Part shown: positions 27,064 to 36,197 of the stretch, piece after piece
Layout: each line of letters starts with the position of its first letter
How positions within the stretch are numbered: the stretch's first letter is position 1
Assembly: GCA_018666155.1 (NCBI GenBank)
Contig: JABJAH010000040.1
Location: 1 to 64,000 of the forward strand
Reading direction: 5' to 3'
Length of the DNA: 64,000 bases
Origin: Rhodospirillaceae bacterium
GTDB lineage: Bacteria; Pseudomonadota; Alphaproteobacteria; Rhodospirillales; Rhodospirillaceae
Notes under the pieces: model-generated
What the model saw: the letters and a program-made list of their open reading frames with translations, nothing else
What the model was told of the DNA's origin: nothing
The model's database searches: none
Made by a program: the position numbers and the translations under genes

Positions 27064-28080
27064 ATGACGGACAATACAGACGCCCTGCCTCCATTGATGT
27101 CTGACACCTTCCACCCTAACGCCATGACTCGAAGAAGCATGCTGGGTGGCGTCGGTATCGGTGCCGCCGGTGCCGCAGCGTCTATGATGTCTTCGAACGC
27201 GTCAGCAGCCGTACCCGACGACTTTGACACGATGGACCCGGAAACGAATCTAAGAACGTTACTTAAAATTCAAGGCGACCTTTCTGGCGAAGATATTATC
27301 AGCGGATTCGGTGGCAAGGCTTGGATGTGGGTCCCAGGTGAGGCCAACTACCTTGCCTTTCAAACATACGGCGTCGGCGCCACACGGCTCGACTATCAGG
27401 GCGATGGGGTGTGGAACTTCTATCACCGCGAAGTGCTCTACTACATGGACCCGAAGACGGGCGAGGTTCTCGACACATGGACCAACCCAGTCACGGGACG
27501 CACTGTCGAAGTGATGCACATCCTCAATGATCCAGTTAATCGCATCTCACGGGTCAGCGGCGGCTTTAGATCGCCACCGTTTGATCATCAAATTGTCGGG
27601 GACCGGATTGTGTTCCAGATCGACGTTTTCCGGACTAAGGAAAACCCGATCAGCCGCGAAGAGTATCCACTGCATTCACAAACCGACGTCTACCAGTCTT
27701 GCGAATTATGGGCGATCTCTAGCAGCTTATCGGAAGTGGCTAATCCTGACGTGACGTCCGCTTCGAACCACACCGCATGGGCTCGCAATGGCATGTGGCT
27801 ACCGTTCATGGAAATGGGCAATCGTGCGGGGCACATGGTGTATCACTCCCAGTCCTTCAAGTTCATGAATGGTGTGGACGGCTTGCCGAAATACATCCGC
27901 GACTACACGGCCAAGCATTATCCCAAATACTTAGAAGCGCCGCGGGAGTGGCAGGGCCTGAGCGAGAATGAGAACACCTGGTCCTATGCCAAGAAAATCA
28001 TCGATGCGAAGCGCGAAGAAGGACTAGGCGGACCGGGCGGCAAAGGGTCGGTCTTCGGCGTACCAGACGCCGGGATGTAG
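27064..28080 (+). CDS. Tat-exported DUF1838 protein
   Basis: A 338-residue protein. The ATG at 27064 is preferred (GAGGA eight bases upstream); a TTG at 27058 is in frame. A twin-arginine signal TRRSMLGGVGIGAAG begins near residue 20 and ends near SNASAA. The mature part is a clear DUF1838 protein: YYMDPKTGEVLDTWTNPVTG, HILNDPVNR and many aromatic residues. The family has no known function. It is a single gene, divergent from the SUMF1-like gene 188 bases away. Proteins sent by Tat are folded in the cytoplasm, often with a cofactor, though none is obvious here. Confidence 0.8.
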   Translation: MTDNTDALPPLMSDTFHPNAMTRRSMLGGVGIGAAGAAASMMSSNASAAVPDDFDTMDPETNLRTLLKIQGDLSGEDIISGFGGKAWMWVPGEANYLAFQTYGVGATRLDYQGDGVWNFYHREVLYYMDPKTGEVLDTWTNPVTGRTVEVMHILNDPVNRISRVSGGFRSPPFDHQIVGDRIVFQIDVFRTKENPISREEYPLHSQTDVYQSCELWAISSSLSEVANPDVTSASNHTAWARNGMWLPFMEMGNRAGHMVYHSQSFKFMNGVDGLPKYIRDYTAKHYPKYLEAPREWQGLSENENTWSYAKKIIDAKREEGLGGPGGKGSVFGVPDAGM

Positions 28081-28176
28081 CCCGCCCTGACAGCGGAAAA
28101 AAAGAAAACAGGAAATTGCGAGGAACGAGCCCATGCACCCGTCTCGGCGCATCATTTAGCCTTTGTTTTTAGGTGG

Positions 28177-28866
28177 TTAACTAGCTTTCGAAAACACCGT
28201 GTTGATGCGCAAGGCCTGGGATTCTGTTATTGCGCTACAGCCGGTGAAACCGAGATCAAGCGCCTGAGCGAGGTGAACCTCAAAACCAGCCTCATCTTCC
28301 GTATTGATCCACGGCATATCAAACGCAGCCACATCTGCTGCTCGCGCCGCCGAGACCACAGCCTTTCGAGCCTCGATGATCTCGGTCGCCGCCGGATCAG
28401 GATCGATGCCGAGCGCCTTGGCCAAATCAAACGCACCGAACACGAGGGACGCCACACCGGCCTGCGCGATTGCCGTTATGTTCTCGAGGCCCTCGGGCGT
28501 TTCAATGATCACATGCAACGCCGACGCACCGAGGTCCGCGTCCGTTAAATCGGACCGAGCGTCGCTCACTGCTTTGGATGACCCCACTTTCGGTAAAACC
28601 ACCGCGGGTAGATACAGACCCGCCAAAGCCATGCGATCAACGCCGCCTGCTTTCGACATCCATTCGTTGACCCGCACGGCACAGCGATCGTCTCCAGCCC
28701 AATCCGCCGACAGTCCAGTGCGCAACATGATCCGAGCGCGCGGTTTCTGGTCGACCGGCACCGTGTCTTCAAGGTCAAGCACGACCATATCCGCTGATCC
28801 CGCAAGAGCGCTGCGCGATGCCGCTGCGTCTGAGGCCGGGACAAGGATGTAGGAGCGAAGTGACAT
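28177..28866 (-). CDS. HpcH/HpaI-family aldolase or citrate-lyase beta-like enzyme
   Basis: A 229-residue TIM-barrel protein of the CitE-like group: VVLDLEDTVPVDQKPRAR near the N-terminus, a conserved RVNEW, VVLPKVGS, the metal-binding IIETPEGLEN (Glu) and VFGAFDLAKALG. Relatives cleave or form C-C bonds of acyl-CoA or hydroxy-acid substrates. It is somewhat shorter than full CitE. It is the last gene of an operon after msrP and an exported protein (7-base gap), which is an unexpected pairing. The substrate cannot be predicted. Confidence 0.8.
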   Translation of the reverse strand: MSLRSYILVPASDAAASRSALAGSADMVVLDLEDTVPVDQKPRARIMLRTGLSADWAGDDRCAVRVNEWMSKAGGVDRMALAGLYLPAVVLPKVGSSKAVSDARSDLTDADLGASALHVIIETPEGLENITAIAQAGVASLVFGAFDLAKALGIDPDPAATEIIEARKAVVSAARAADVAAFDMPWINTEDEAGFEVHLAQALDLGFTGCSAITESQALRINTVFSKAS

Positions 28867-28873
28867 TTAAGGG

Positions 28874-29671
28874 CTAGTCAAAGATCGGCGGCATGTCTGC
28901 TGTGATGGATTCAAAACCGGCCCGTGTTCCAAGAGTACCGCCAACGGTATCAAAGGCGAGCGGCCGGTGAGCATCGTCGACCCATAGATTGAATGCAAAA
29001 CTTGTAACTTCACCGGTGTCGGGCCTGGTGATCGTTTCAACAAAAATAAACTGGGATACATCCAGGCCATCAATCGATTGCGTCTTAAGCAAACGTATAT
29101 CTGCATGACCTTTGAGTAAGGTTTGATCTAGCGTTAAGGCTTGAGCGATCCAACGAAATCTTTGGCTGTCGCCGACTTCACCTGAGTGCGTACGGGTCAT
29201 CGTAAACATAGGTAGCGCACTCGGCGACATATCGATTAAGCAGTCAGGATCGCACGGTGCCGGCACGGAGCGACGCACGCCGTCGGCACTGACCGTTATC
29301 GTCGCACCAGGCGGGCTTGCGACGATTTCAATATCAGTGGGCATTCCATCGTAGCTGGTTTTGGCAGCGCCAAAGGTAGCCAGTTCATTCGCATCATAGT
29401 CCCAGCGGCCTTCCGCGCGATAGCTCTCCCCAGCCCCGGTGATCACACTTGTTACCGTGCGGCCGCCATCGGCTCTTCGGACAACCTCGAAGGCTTCAGT
29501 ACGAGCGAATGGGCCACGAGCGACCGTGAGCACACCCGCATCTTCAATGTGGGCGCCAGTTTCCATAGCGAAAAAGCTGGAGCGAGCCGGAGTCGTATCT
29601 TGGGCAACCGCCGCTTGGGCGAGTACCACAATGAGAAGACCAAAACTTCGAACTAGAGTTGGGAATTGCAT
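28874..29671 (-). CDS. Exported protein of unknown function in msrP operon
   Basis: A 265-residue protein with a Sec signal peptide (about residues 1-23, cleavage after AVA). The mature protein is rich in beta-strand patterns with one close cysteine pair (CDPDC near residue 140), which may form a disulfide. I do not recognise the family; the layout recalls periplasmic or lipoprotein-carrier beta-sandwich proteins, but no motif proves it. It sits between msrP (33-base gap) and a CitE-like gene (7-base gap), so it may act in the periplasm alongside MsrP. Confidence 0.55.
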   Translation of the reverse strand: MQFPTLVRSFGLLIVVLAQAAVAQDTTPARSSFFAMETGAHIEDAGVLTVARGPFARTEAFEVVRRADGGRTVTSVITGAGESYRAEGRWDYDANELATFGAAKTSYDGMPTDIEIVASPPGATITVSADGVRRSVPAPCDPDCLIDMSPSALPMFTMTRTHSGEVGDSQRFRWIAQALTLDQTLLKGHADIRLLKTQSIDGLDVSQFIFVETITRPDTGEVTSFAFNLWVDDAHRPLAFDTVGGTLGTRAGFESITADMPPIFD

Positions 29672-29704
29672 GCCATAGTTCTAACCCAAGTTCAGAAGAA
29701 TATC

Positions 29705-30682
29705 CTAATACTCCTTGCGCAGATTCATCCCCGCATAGAGCTCACCGACTTCTTCTTCATAGCCGTTGAACATCAGGGTTTCACGGCGAAGAAAATCTCC
29801 AATGCGGCGTTCCCGTGCTTGGGACCACCGGGGGTGATCAACGCCCGGGTTCACGTTGGCGTAGAAGCCATATTCGTTGGACGCCATGACCTGCCATGTG
29901 TTCTTTGGCTTCTTGTCCGTAAAGGTAATTTTGACGATGGATTTGATCGATTTGAAGCCATACTTCCACGGCGTCATTAATCGAATCGGCGCGCCGTTTT
30001 GATTGGGCAGTTCTTCGCCGTACAATCCGACCGCGAGGATGGCCAAAGGGTTCATGGCTTCGTCTAGCCGCAGGCCTTCGATATAAGGCCAGGGCAGAAT
30101 GCGGCGGGAGCGTTGGCCGACCATTTCTTCTTTACGGACGATGGTTTCAAACTGGACGTACTTCGCGGAGCCGTTGGGCTCGAAGCGCTTAACGACGTCA
30201 GCTAAGGAAATTCCCACCCACGGCACAACCATGGACCACGCTTCGACACAGCGGAGCCGGTAAATCCGTTCTTCAAGATCATGGGGTTTGAGAAAATCTT
30301 CCAACCCCATGGTGCCCGGGTTGGCACACATGCCATCAACCGTAATTTCCCAGGGTTTGGGATTAAATGGGCCAGCGTTCTCGACCGGATCGCCTTTGCC
30401 CGTGCCGAACTCATAAAAGTTATTGTACGAAGTGACATCCGTGTAAGGCGTAAGCGGGTCATCGGCGCCCACCTTGGAATAACCGTCGACGATCGGTGAA
30501 AGGGCAGGATTAGCGCCGGGCGGTTCAACAGCCGCTGACACCGGCGCGCTGTTAAGCCCTAGGGCGGCAGAACCGGCAATTAGGCCCGTTCCGGCAATGA
30601 ATCTGCGGCGGTTGAGGTAAACATCCTTGGGGGTAATCTCACTGGACTTGGGGGTAGATTTGCGGGCCATTCGAATCAGCAT
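29705..30682 (-). CDS. msrP: Protein-methionine-sulfoxide reductase catalytic subunit, molybdoenzyme
   Basis: A 325-residue periplasmic molybdopterin enzyme of the sulfite-oxidase fold that reduces methionine sulfoxide in envelope proteins. A Tat signal with [15 protein letters not shown] lies at residues 24-38. The conserved cysteine ligand of molybdenum is in [16 protein letters not shown], followed by YNNFYEFG upstream and [18 protein letters not shown] downstream, all typical of MsrP (YedY). AAGGA lies seven bases before the ATG at 30682. The heme partner msrQ is about 9.5 kb away. The downstream genes are an exported protein and a CitE-like enzyme. Confidence 0.95.
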   Translation of the reverse strand: MLIRMARKSTPKSSEITPKDVYLNRRRFIAGTGLIAGSAALGLNSAPVSAAVEPPGANPALSPIVDGYSKVGADDPLTPYTDVTSYNNFYEFGTGKGDPVENAGPFNPKPWEITVDGMCANPGTMGLEDFLKPHDLEERIYRLRCVEAWSMVVPWVGISLADVVKRFEPNGSAKYVQFETIVRKEEMVGQRSRRILPWPYIEGLRLDEAMNPLAILAVGLYGEELPNQNGAPIRLMTPWKYGFKSIKSIVKITFTDKKPKNTWQVMASNEYGFYANVNPGVDHPRWSQARERRIGDFLRRETLMFNGYEEEVGELYAGMNLRKEY

Positions 30683-31015
30683 GGAAAATCCTTATTCTTT
30701 CGCAACCGAAGCACAATAATCGGTCATTCAATTGGTATCACGTTTCATACGAATCGGGCGGTTTCGCCGATCACCGATAAGACAATGGCACGGTGAAGCC
30801 TAGGGTTAGCCTCACATCCTGTTGATATCACAGGCCTGTCATCTCAGCGGCGGCCTCAACCCCACACGTTATCAGGCCTCGCCTCGCTCAATTCTGCCGC
30901 ATTTGATTCACTCCACGGTAACCATTTACCGATACTTTTCGTCTCAATGAAAACCGTCGAGTCGGCGGAATTAAAGATATCCGTCGTTGCAGACGGGACG
31001 TCCTTGAGGAGAGTT
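30683..31015. other. Divergent promoter region between msrP and response-regulator gene
   Basis: About 330 bases between two divergent genes. No gene is supportable in it. A ten-base palindrome, acaggcctgt, near 30829-30838 and AT-rich segments near 30700-30740 may be regulatory. The first 69 bases upstream of 31016 are open in the frame of the response regulator (an ATG at 30947), but the ribosome-binding site favours the later start. Confidence 0.4.
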
Positions 31016-31984
31016 ATGAGTCAGCCCCACACCTCGGTTTCGGAATCCCTACGTATTCTGCTCTTTGAAGACAATGCGATGGATGCCAGCTTGATTACCC
31101 GCTTCCTCCAAGCCAGCGGAATCAAACGGGACAATATCGTTACGACAGATGCCATCCCCAATGCGATGGATGTTCTAACGAGCAAGAACGTCGATATCTG
31201 CCTGACAGACTATTACCTCACCCCAAACACGGGCTTCGACCTCATGGACGAAGCACGGCGGCGAGATGTGGACGTCCCGTTCATTATGTTGACGGCGATG
31301 AAAGACCCCGCAGTCGATGAAGGGGCCCTATCGCGCGGCGCATACGATTTTATGATTAAGGGTGAGCTCACGGTTGAAAACCTCGAGCGCACGATTCGCT
31401 ACACCCTCGCCCGCCATCGGCGTGAGTCGGCGCTATCAAAAGCAGCCTTCCATGATCCGTTATCCAATCTATCAAACCGCAAAGCACTGATGGATCATCT
31501 CCATAAGGTGATTATGACACCGCCGCAGACGGGGCAGGCAATGGGTGCCGTGATTTACGTCAATCTGAACGGCATTAAGTTCATCAACGAAGCCTATGGC
31601 ATGAAAGTCGGCGATGCGATTTTGCGTGAAACGGGCCGCCGCCTAAAAGCCATTAAGTGGCCCGGTGAAATGATGGCGCGCCTTGGCAGCGATGAGTTCG
31701 GCTGTGTTGTTGATCAGGTCGATGACATAGGCCAAGCCACTGTCGTCGCGCGACGGATTGCCACTGCCTTCGCCCAGCCCGTTCGCACCTATGACGGTGA
31801 ACACGATGTCAGTGTTGCAATTGGCCTGTCGGCCTTTAGTCGCAGCAGCGCAACCGATGACCCGGTAACCAATCATGACACTAATCTTGATGTGTTACAG
31901 CGTGCCGCCAATGCGATGGCCGAAGCAAAACGCACCTGTCGCATGACCCGGACAACAGAAATTGTAGTGGCGAAAACCCACTAA
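31016..31984 (+). CDS. Response regulator with receiver and GGDEF-like (GSDEF) domain
   Basis: A 322-residue cytoplasmic protein. GAGGAG (31006-31011) four bases before the ATG at 31016 decides the start. A receiver domain fills residues 10-130, with acidic pair Glu18/Asp19, phospho-acceptor Asp65 in ICLTDYYL and a conserved Lys in MIKGEL. A GGDEF-type domain follows (about 150-310) with PLSNLSNRKALMDHL, but the signature is GSDEF, so activity is uncertain though possible. No histidine kinase is nearby. The next gene, 74 bases on, is another GGDEF-type protein. Confidence 0.85.
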   Translation: MSQPHTSVSESLRILLFEDNAMDASLITRFLQASGIKRDNIVTTDAIPNAMDVLTSKNVDICLTDYYLTPNTGFDLMDEARRRDVDVPFIMLTAMKDPAVDEGALSRGAYDFMIKGELTVENLERTIRYTLARHRRESALSKAAFHDPLSNLSNRKALMDHLHKVIMTPPQTGQAMGAVIYVNLNGIKFINEAYGMKVGDAILRETGRRLKAIKWPGEMMARLGSDEFGCVVDQVDDIGQATVVARRIATAFAQPVRTYDGEHDVSVAIGLSAFSRSSATDDPVTNHDTNLDVLQRAANAMAEAKRTCRMTRTTEIVVAKTH

Positions 31985-32058
31985 AACGTGTTCGCTTTGA
32001 CGTGGACGCTGTCGTGTTATGTCACCTGTGCTAGTCTCACCGCCGGAGACTCGAACCC

Positions 32059-33216
32059 ATGATCTTTGATGCTCGATTTGGTGAAGAGAAAGAGTCGGCC
32101 TATCAGGTCGATCGCGCAGCGAGCCTGCAATCGGTTCAGCGTTGGTTGGTGCTGATCGGCGGCACTCTATACTGCTTAGCCGCCATGTGGAGTGCCTTTC
32201 GCGCCGGTGATACCACCGGCATGCTTGGCAACTACTCCCTCATTTTGCTTGCCTTTACGACCGTCCTATTCGGACTCAGTTTTGTGCAGTTCGTCCAAGA
32301 TCGCGCCGAACTCTTACCGATTTTATTTGCCCTGTCCTTTTCCGTTCATTTGTCCTTAGGGCTGGTTTACCTCCCATTGGACGGCGGCACGCGGTTCGCC
32401 CTTCTGATGGGACTCCTGTGCATCTATCTGACGGCTCTATCCCCGACCTTACTCATCGCCCTGGCCGCCATCGCAGCGGCTATCATCGTTGCGCTGCTCG
32501 CAACCATTTTCTTGTTTCCAAGGCCTGATGTTGCCATCAGCGTGCCCGCCGCGCTCGGCTACCTCTCCCCTGCTCTCTTGATCGCGGTGACCATCGCTTT
32601 TCTATCCGACCGCACAGCACGGGAAGCATTCTCCTACAAATGGGAACTCAGCCGACGCGCCACCACCGATGAACTGTCGGGCGTCGCAAATAAGATGCAC
32701 ATCCGGGTCCTGGCGAATAACGAGTTCACGCGCGCCCGGCGTTACAGCGAACCCTTTGCCTGCCTGATGTTCGAGATTGATGGCCTCAATTCAATTCGCG
32801 AGACATGGGGAGATCACGCTGCCGATACTATCGCCCGCGTATTCGCGGGATATTGCGTGTTGGTCATGCGGCATTGTGACAGTTTTGGCCGCCTCTCTGA
32901 ACGACGGTTCGTTGCTCTGCTGCCGGAAACACCAGGACCGGGGGCCTTAACCCTGGCGAAGCGCATGGTCGAAGACCTTGGTAATCTTGAGGTTAATGTC
33001 TACGGCGAAGTCTTACACTTCACAGTATCCGTCGGTGTGACCGAAGTGTGCCGCGGCGACCAGACAGGCAATGACCTGCTCAAACGCGCCGAACAAGGCC
33101 TGGAAGACGCCATCGAACAAGGCCGTCAAAAGGCAATCTATGCCGCACCGCCGCAACGTGCGGTCGACGAAGGATCGCAAACGGAGCCCACCACTACATC
33201 GCCTGACCCTGTTTAG
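32059..33216 (+). CDS. Membrane protein with degenerate GGDEF domain
   Basis: A 385-residue protein with about six membrane segments (residues about 31-190) and a cytoplasmic GGDEF-type domain (about 205-365) recognisable from RRATTDELSGVANKMHIRV and FEIDGLNSIRETWGDHAADT. The signature loop reads RLSERRFVALLPE instead of R-x-GGDEF, so cyclase activity is almost certainly lost; such domains may serve as GTP or c-di-GMP receptors. The gene follows another GGDEF-type gene by 74 bases on the same strand. Its stop overlaps that of trkH by 4 bases (TTAG). Confidence 0.8.
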   Translation: MIFDARFGEEKESAYQVDRAASLQSVQRWLVLIGGTLYCLAAMWSAFRAGDTTGMLGNYSLILLAFTTVLFGLSFVQFVQDRAELLPILFALSFSVHLSLGLVYLPLDGGTRFALLMGLLCIYLTALSPTLLIALAAIAAAIIVALLATIFLFPRPDVAISVPAALGYLSPALLIAVTIAFLSDRTAREAFSYKWELSRRATTDELSGVANKMHIRVLANNEFTRARRYSEPFACLMFEIDGLNSIRETWGDHAADTIARVFAGYCVLVMRHCDSFGRLSERRFVALLPETPGPGALTLAKRMVEDLGNLEVNVYGEVLHFTVSVGVTEVCRGDQTGNDLLKRAEQGLEDAIEQGRQKAIYAAPPQRAVDEGSQTEPTTTSPDPV

Positions 33217-34652
33217 AGATCACGCCAGAAACGCGGCGTCACAAGAACAAACAATATAAATAATTCTAGTCGACCGAGCAGCATGCCTCCTGCCAGCATC
33301 CACTTTGCGATGTCCGGAAGGCTACTGAAATTGCCGGCTGGCCCGACAATAGGCCCAAGCCCGGGGCCAACGTTGGTTAACGCAGTCGCGGCTGCCGATA
33401 CGCTGGTCTGAAAATCTAGTCCCGTTAAGGCCAAAGCGACTGATAGGCCAAACCAACTAACCAGATACAAGGCCAAAAAGGCGGTAACGGACAAAACGAT
33501 CTCAGATGGCACTTCGTGATTATCGTAGGTCACCGGGAAAACGCCGTGGGGATGGATTAGACGGTTGGCCTGAGATTTTAGAAACGACAACATCAGCTGA
33601 TAACGGAACATTTTCACCGACCCTGCGGTCGAACCAGAGCAGCCACCCGCGAACGTGATAATGAGGAACACCACAGAGGCGCTACCCCACAATGTGTAGT
33701 CAGCGTTGACATAACCCGTCGTGGTGATGATCGAGATCGCGTTAAAGGCGGACTGTGAGAACGCGTCAAACAAAGACAACGGCATCGTGCGCCATGCCCA
33801 GACTGTCATCACGGCAACGACAGCAAGACAAAAATACAGGAAAAACCGGACCTGGGCGTTGTTGAACAAACGCATCGGCCCACGGCGGACCGCTTTCACA
33901 TAAAGCACAAAGGGCAGCGCCCCCAGCACCATAAAAACTATGGCAACCCAGGGCAGAAGTGGCGCGGTGAAATAGCCGAAAGACTCATCGTGGGTGGAAA
34001 ATCCGCCCGTCGCCATAGTCGTCATGGCATGGTTAATAGCGTCGAAGGAGTCCATGCCCGCGAAGCCATACGCAAAGGCGCAAATCAAGGTCAGAACAGC
34101 GTAGACAGCCCCGATACCGGTGGCGATTTCCCGCGCGCGCGGGAGGACTTTATCGGAGGTATCCGAGGCTTCAGTCTTCATCAACTGCATACCGCCAACG
34201 CGCAGCAGCGGCAGAATTGCGACCCCCATCACAATGATACCAATGCCGCCACTCCACTGCAGCATGGATCGCCATAACAACAACCCCGGCGGATAATTAT
34301 CCAGACCCGTCAAAACTGTCGAGCCGGTGGTGGTTAAGCCCGAGACACTTTCAAACACCGAGTCCGTAATACCGATACTTTCAGCGCTGAAGAAGAACGG
34401 TACAGCTCCGAATATGGGCAAGATAAACCAGGCGATGGCGGTCAAAAGATACGCTTCCCGAATGGTCAACCGTTCGGTGTGATTGGCGTTGGCTAGCAGC
34501 AAAGCCATGCCGAGAAAAAGTGTAAGCAGGGCCGAGGCGGCAAAGACCGCCCATTCCGGATTGCCCGACACCAGGTCTGCCAATAACGGCACGCTCTCGG
34601 CGCAACCGAGAACGACAAGAAGACCGCCTAAAACGTATAAAATGCGCGCCAT
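33213..34652 (-). CDS. trkH: Trk-type potassium uptake membrane subunit
   Basis: A 479-residue inner-membrane protein with the four pore-loop repeats of the TrkH/KtrB superfamily, which moves K+ across the inner membrane with a regulatory TrkA partner. Selectivity-loop stretches are SVSGLTTTGSTVLTG (near residue 105), AMTTMATGGFSTHD (near 210), SIITTTGYVNADYTLWG (near 305) and ALTNVGPGLGPIVG (near 435). No trkA is present in the window. The length matches bacterial TrkH. The SnoaL-like gene lies 15 bases past its start on the same strand and may be co-transcribed. Confidence 0.92.
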   Translation of the reverse strand: MARILYVLGGLLVVLGCAESVPLLADLVSGNPEWAVFAASALLTLFLGMALLLANANHTERLTIREAYLLTAIAWFILPIFGAVPFFFSAESIGITDSVFESVSGLTTTGSTVLTGLDNYPPGLLLWRSMLQWSGGIGIIVMGVAILPLLRVGGMQLMKTEASDTSDKVLPRAREIATGIGAVYAVLTLICAFAYGFAGMDSFDAINHAMTTMATGGFSTHDESFGYFTAPLLPWVAIVFMVLGALPFVLYVKAVRRGPMRLFNNAQVRFFLYFCLAVVAVMTVWAWRTMPLSLFDAFSQSAFNAISIITTTGYVNADYTLWGSASVVFLIITFAGGCSGSTAGSVKMFRYQLMLSFLKSQANRLIHPHGVFPVTYDNHEVPSEIVLSVTAFLALYLVSWFGLSVALALTGLDFQTSVSAAATALTNVGPGLGPIVGPAGNFSSLPDIAKWMLAGGMLLGRLELFILFVLVTPRFWRDL

Positions 34653-34667
34653 GTGCTTATATTAAGC

Positions 34668-35174
34668 CTATTGAGGGATCGGCGGTGTCATGTCCGCGGC
34701 ATCAGGGGTTGGTGTATCCATATCACGGTGAATTCTCCATTGGCCGTCATCCCCTTTCTTATAGAGAATCAACGCGCGGCCAAAGTCGTGGATAGGTTCA
34801 CCCCCGGACATAGATTGATAGGTCAGGGCAAACTGGGCGACATTCCATGCATATCTCCCGATCACCTCTAACTCCTCAACCTCGAACGTAACGGCGAGCT
34901 TGGTGTCCTCAGCGACTGATGCGAAAAAGTCGGCTATCTCTTCTCGCCCGCGCATAGCCGGTCGCCTCCGAGCCATGACCCACCCATCTTCTGTGTACAA
35001 GTCCGAGAGCGCCTCGAAATCGCGCGCGCCGTAAGCGGCCTGCCATCGCACCTCGATGGCGTCGATCGCAGCATAGTCGGCTTCGGTTCCACCGCGGCGC
35101 TCCGCACCCCAGGCGCTGAACGGCACCACCAGAACTGAGAGACACATTAAACTTAGGGTTAGACTGCGACGCAT
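34668..35174 (-). CDS. Exported SnoaL/NTF2-like (DUF4440-type) protein
   Basis: A 168-residue protein starting at ATG 35174, where GAAGGAGAA lies a few bases upstream; an upstream ATG at 35201 lacks one. A signal peptide covers about residues 1-23 (SAWG|A). The mature part has the cone-shaped NTF2-like pattern: AIDAIEVRWQAAYGARDFEALSDLY, then DGWVMARRRPAMRGREEIADF, and later RYAWNVAQFALTY. Such proteins are often small-molecule binders or isomerases, but the ligand is unknown. It is upstream of trkH on the same strand. Confidence 0.75.
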   Translation of the reverse strand: MRRSLTLSLMCLSVLVVPFSAWGAERRGGTEADYAAIDAIEVRWQAAYGARDFEALSDLYTEDGWVMARRRPAMRGREEIADFFASVAEDTKLAVTFEVEELEVIGRYAWNVAQFALTYQSMSGGEPIHDFGRALILYKKGDDGQWRIHRDMDTPTPDAADMTPPIPQ

Positions 35175-35275
35175 GAAGTTCTCCTTCAGAGGGCCACACA
35201 CTATGGCGTGCCGCGTACCAAACGCTATGATGCCTCACCTACTATCGAACAAACAGGGGACCGAGGGGGACAACC

Positions 35276-35950
35276 ATGTACGTCACATCATACGATTTAC
35301 TAATCTATATCCATACAGTGCTGTTCGTGTACTGGCTGGGGGGAGACCTCGGCGTCTATTTGTCGGCTAAATTTGTCGCCGATCGCAATCTCTCGTTGGA
35401 TGAACGTTTTCGTTTCATGCACGTGCTGATGCAATGCGACATGGGACCCCGCACCGCCCTCATCGGGCTTATTCCGCTGGGCTTTCAAATGGCATGGATG
35501 CAAGGCCTGTCACCGATTGGCGGTACGCCCTTGGTCGCCATCTGGGTGTTCTGCATGGTCTGGTTGGCGGCGAACTGGTGGATGTTCTTTAATGACCGGC
35601 ACGCGATGACGCCAAAGTTACGTGGCATCGATATGTATATTCGTTACGCCGTCATTCTCGGCATGGGTGGCCTTGGTCTGATGTCGTTGATTACCGAAGC
35701 GCCGATTGCAGACAAATGGCTGGCTGCAAAAATATTCCTGTTCGGTATTGCTGTCGTGTTGGGTGTTTACCTACGCGGCGAGATCAAGAACTGGATCGTC
35801 GGCTTTGGCATGGTGCGTGCCGGCGGTGACGACGCCACCAAAGGCAACGACATTATTGAAGCCGCCCTTGGTCGATCCAAGGTGGCCGCTCTAATCCTTT
35901 GGTCGGTTGTGGCCGTGATCGCCTTTCTAGGCAAAGTCAAACCGTTCTAA
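35276..35950 (+). CDS. Six-helix membrane protein with H-x5-YWLG motif (paralog of the gene at 56593)
   Basis: A 224-residue inner-membrane protein with about six helices. Together with the protein encoded at 56593-57252 it defines a small family: His13-x5-YWLG in helix 1, an L-x-x-DER loop followed by M and an R-x-ALI helix start, an (N/H)DR loop near the middle and an I-RY segment. A histidine at the start of helix 1 beside YWLG recalls heme- or copper-linked membrane proteins of the CopD kind, which is a guess. It is a single gene, followed by a terminator-like hairpin. Confidence 0.55.
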   Translation: MYVTSYDLLIYIHTVLFVYWLGGDLGVYLSAKFVADRNLSLDERFRFMHVLMQCDMGPRTALIGLIPLGFQMAWMQGLSPIGGTPLVAIWVFCMVWLAANWWMFFNDRHAMTPKLRGIDMYIRYAVILGMGGLGLMSLITEAPIADKWLAAKIFLFGIAVVLGVYLRGEIKNWIVGFGMVRAGGDDATKGNDIIEAALGRSKVAALILWSVVAVIAFLGKVKPF

Positions 35951-35977
35951 AAACGGAATTTCACTCCGGGAACACAG

Positions 35978-36022
35978 CCCCGCTTGATCGTGCTGAATGC
36001 GCGACCAAGCGGGGGTCCTTCT
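35978..36022 (+). terminator. Hairpin terminator after membrane-protein gene
   Basis: A perfect 9-bp stem, ccccgcttg (35978-35986) with caagcgggg (36006-36014), follows the stop at 35950 and is followed by gtccttctt. The T-run is interrupted, so efficiency is uncertain. It separates this gene from the TonB receptor. Confidence 0.5.
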
Positions 36023-36197
36023 TGGGCAACGCGGATCAGCGCGATAAAAAAGTCACGTTTTCTGGGCAATTAAACCAGAAGTGGTAAACGGCTGGCTCTC
36101 AGGGGGCTTTTTCAGCTACGCTTAACCCCGCAAGCACATGATGATGGTCGTGCTGACGCAACGCATGACTCCTCAGGTTTCACGAGCGGAGGGATCT

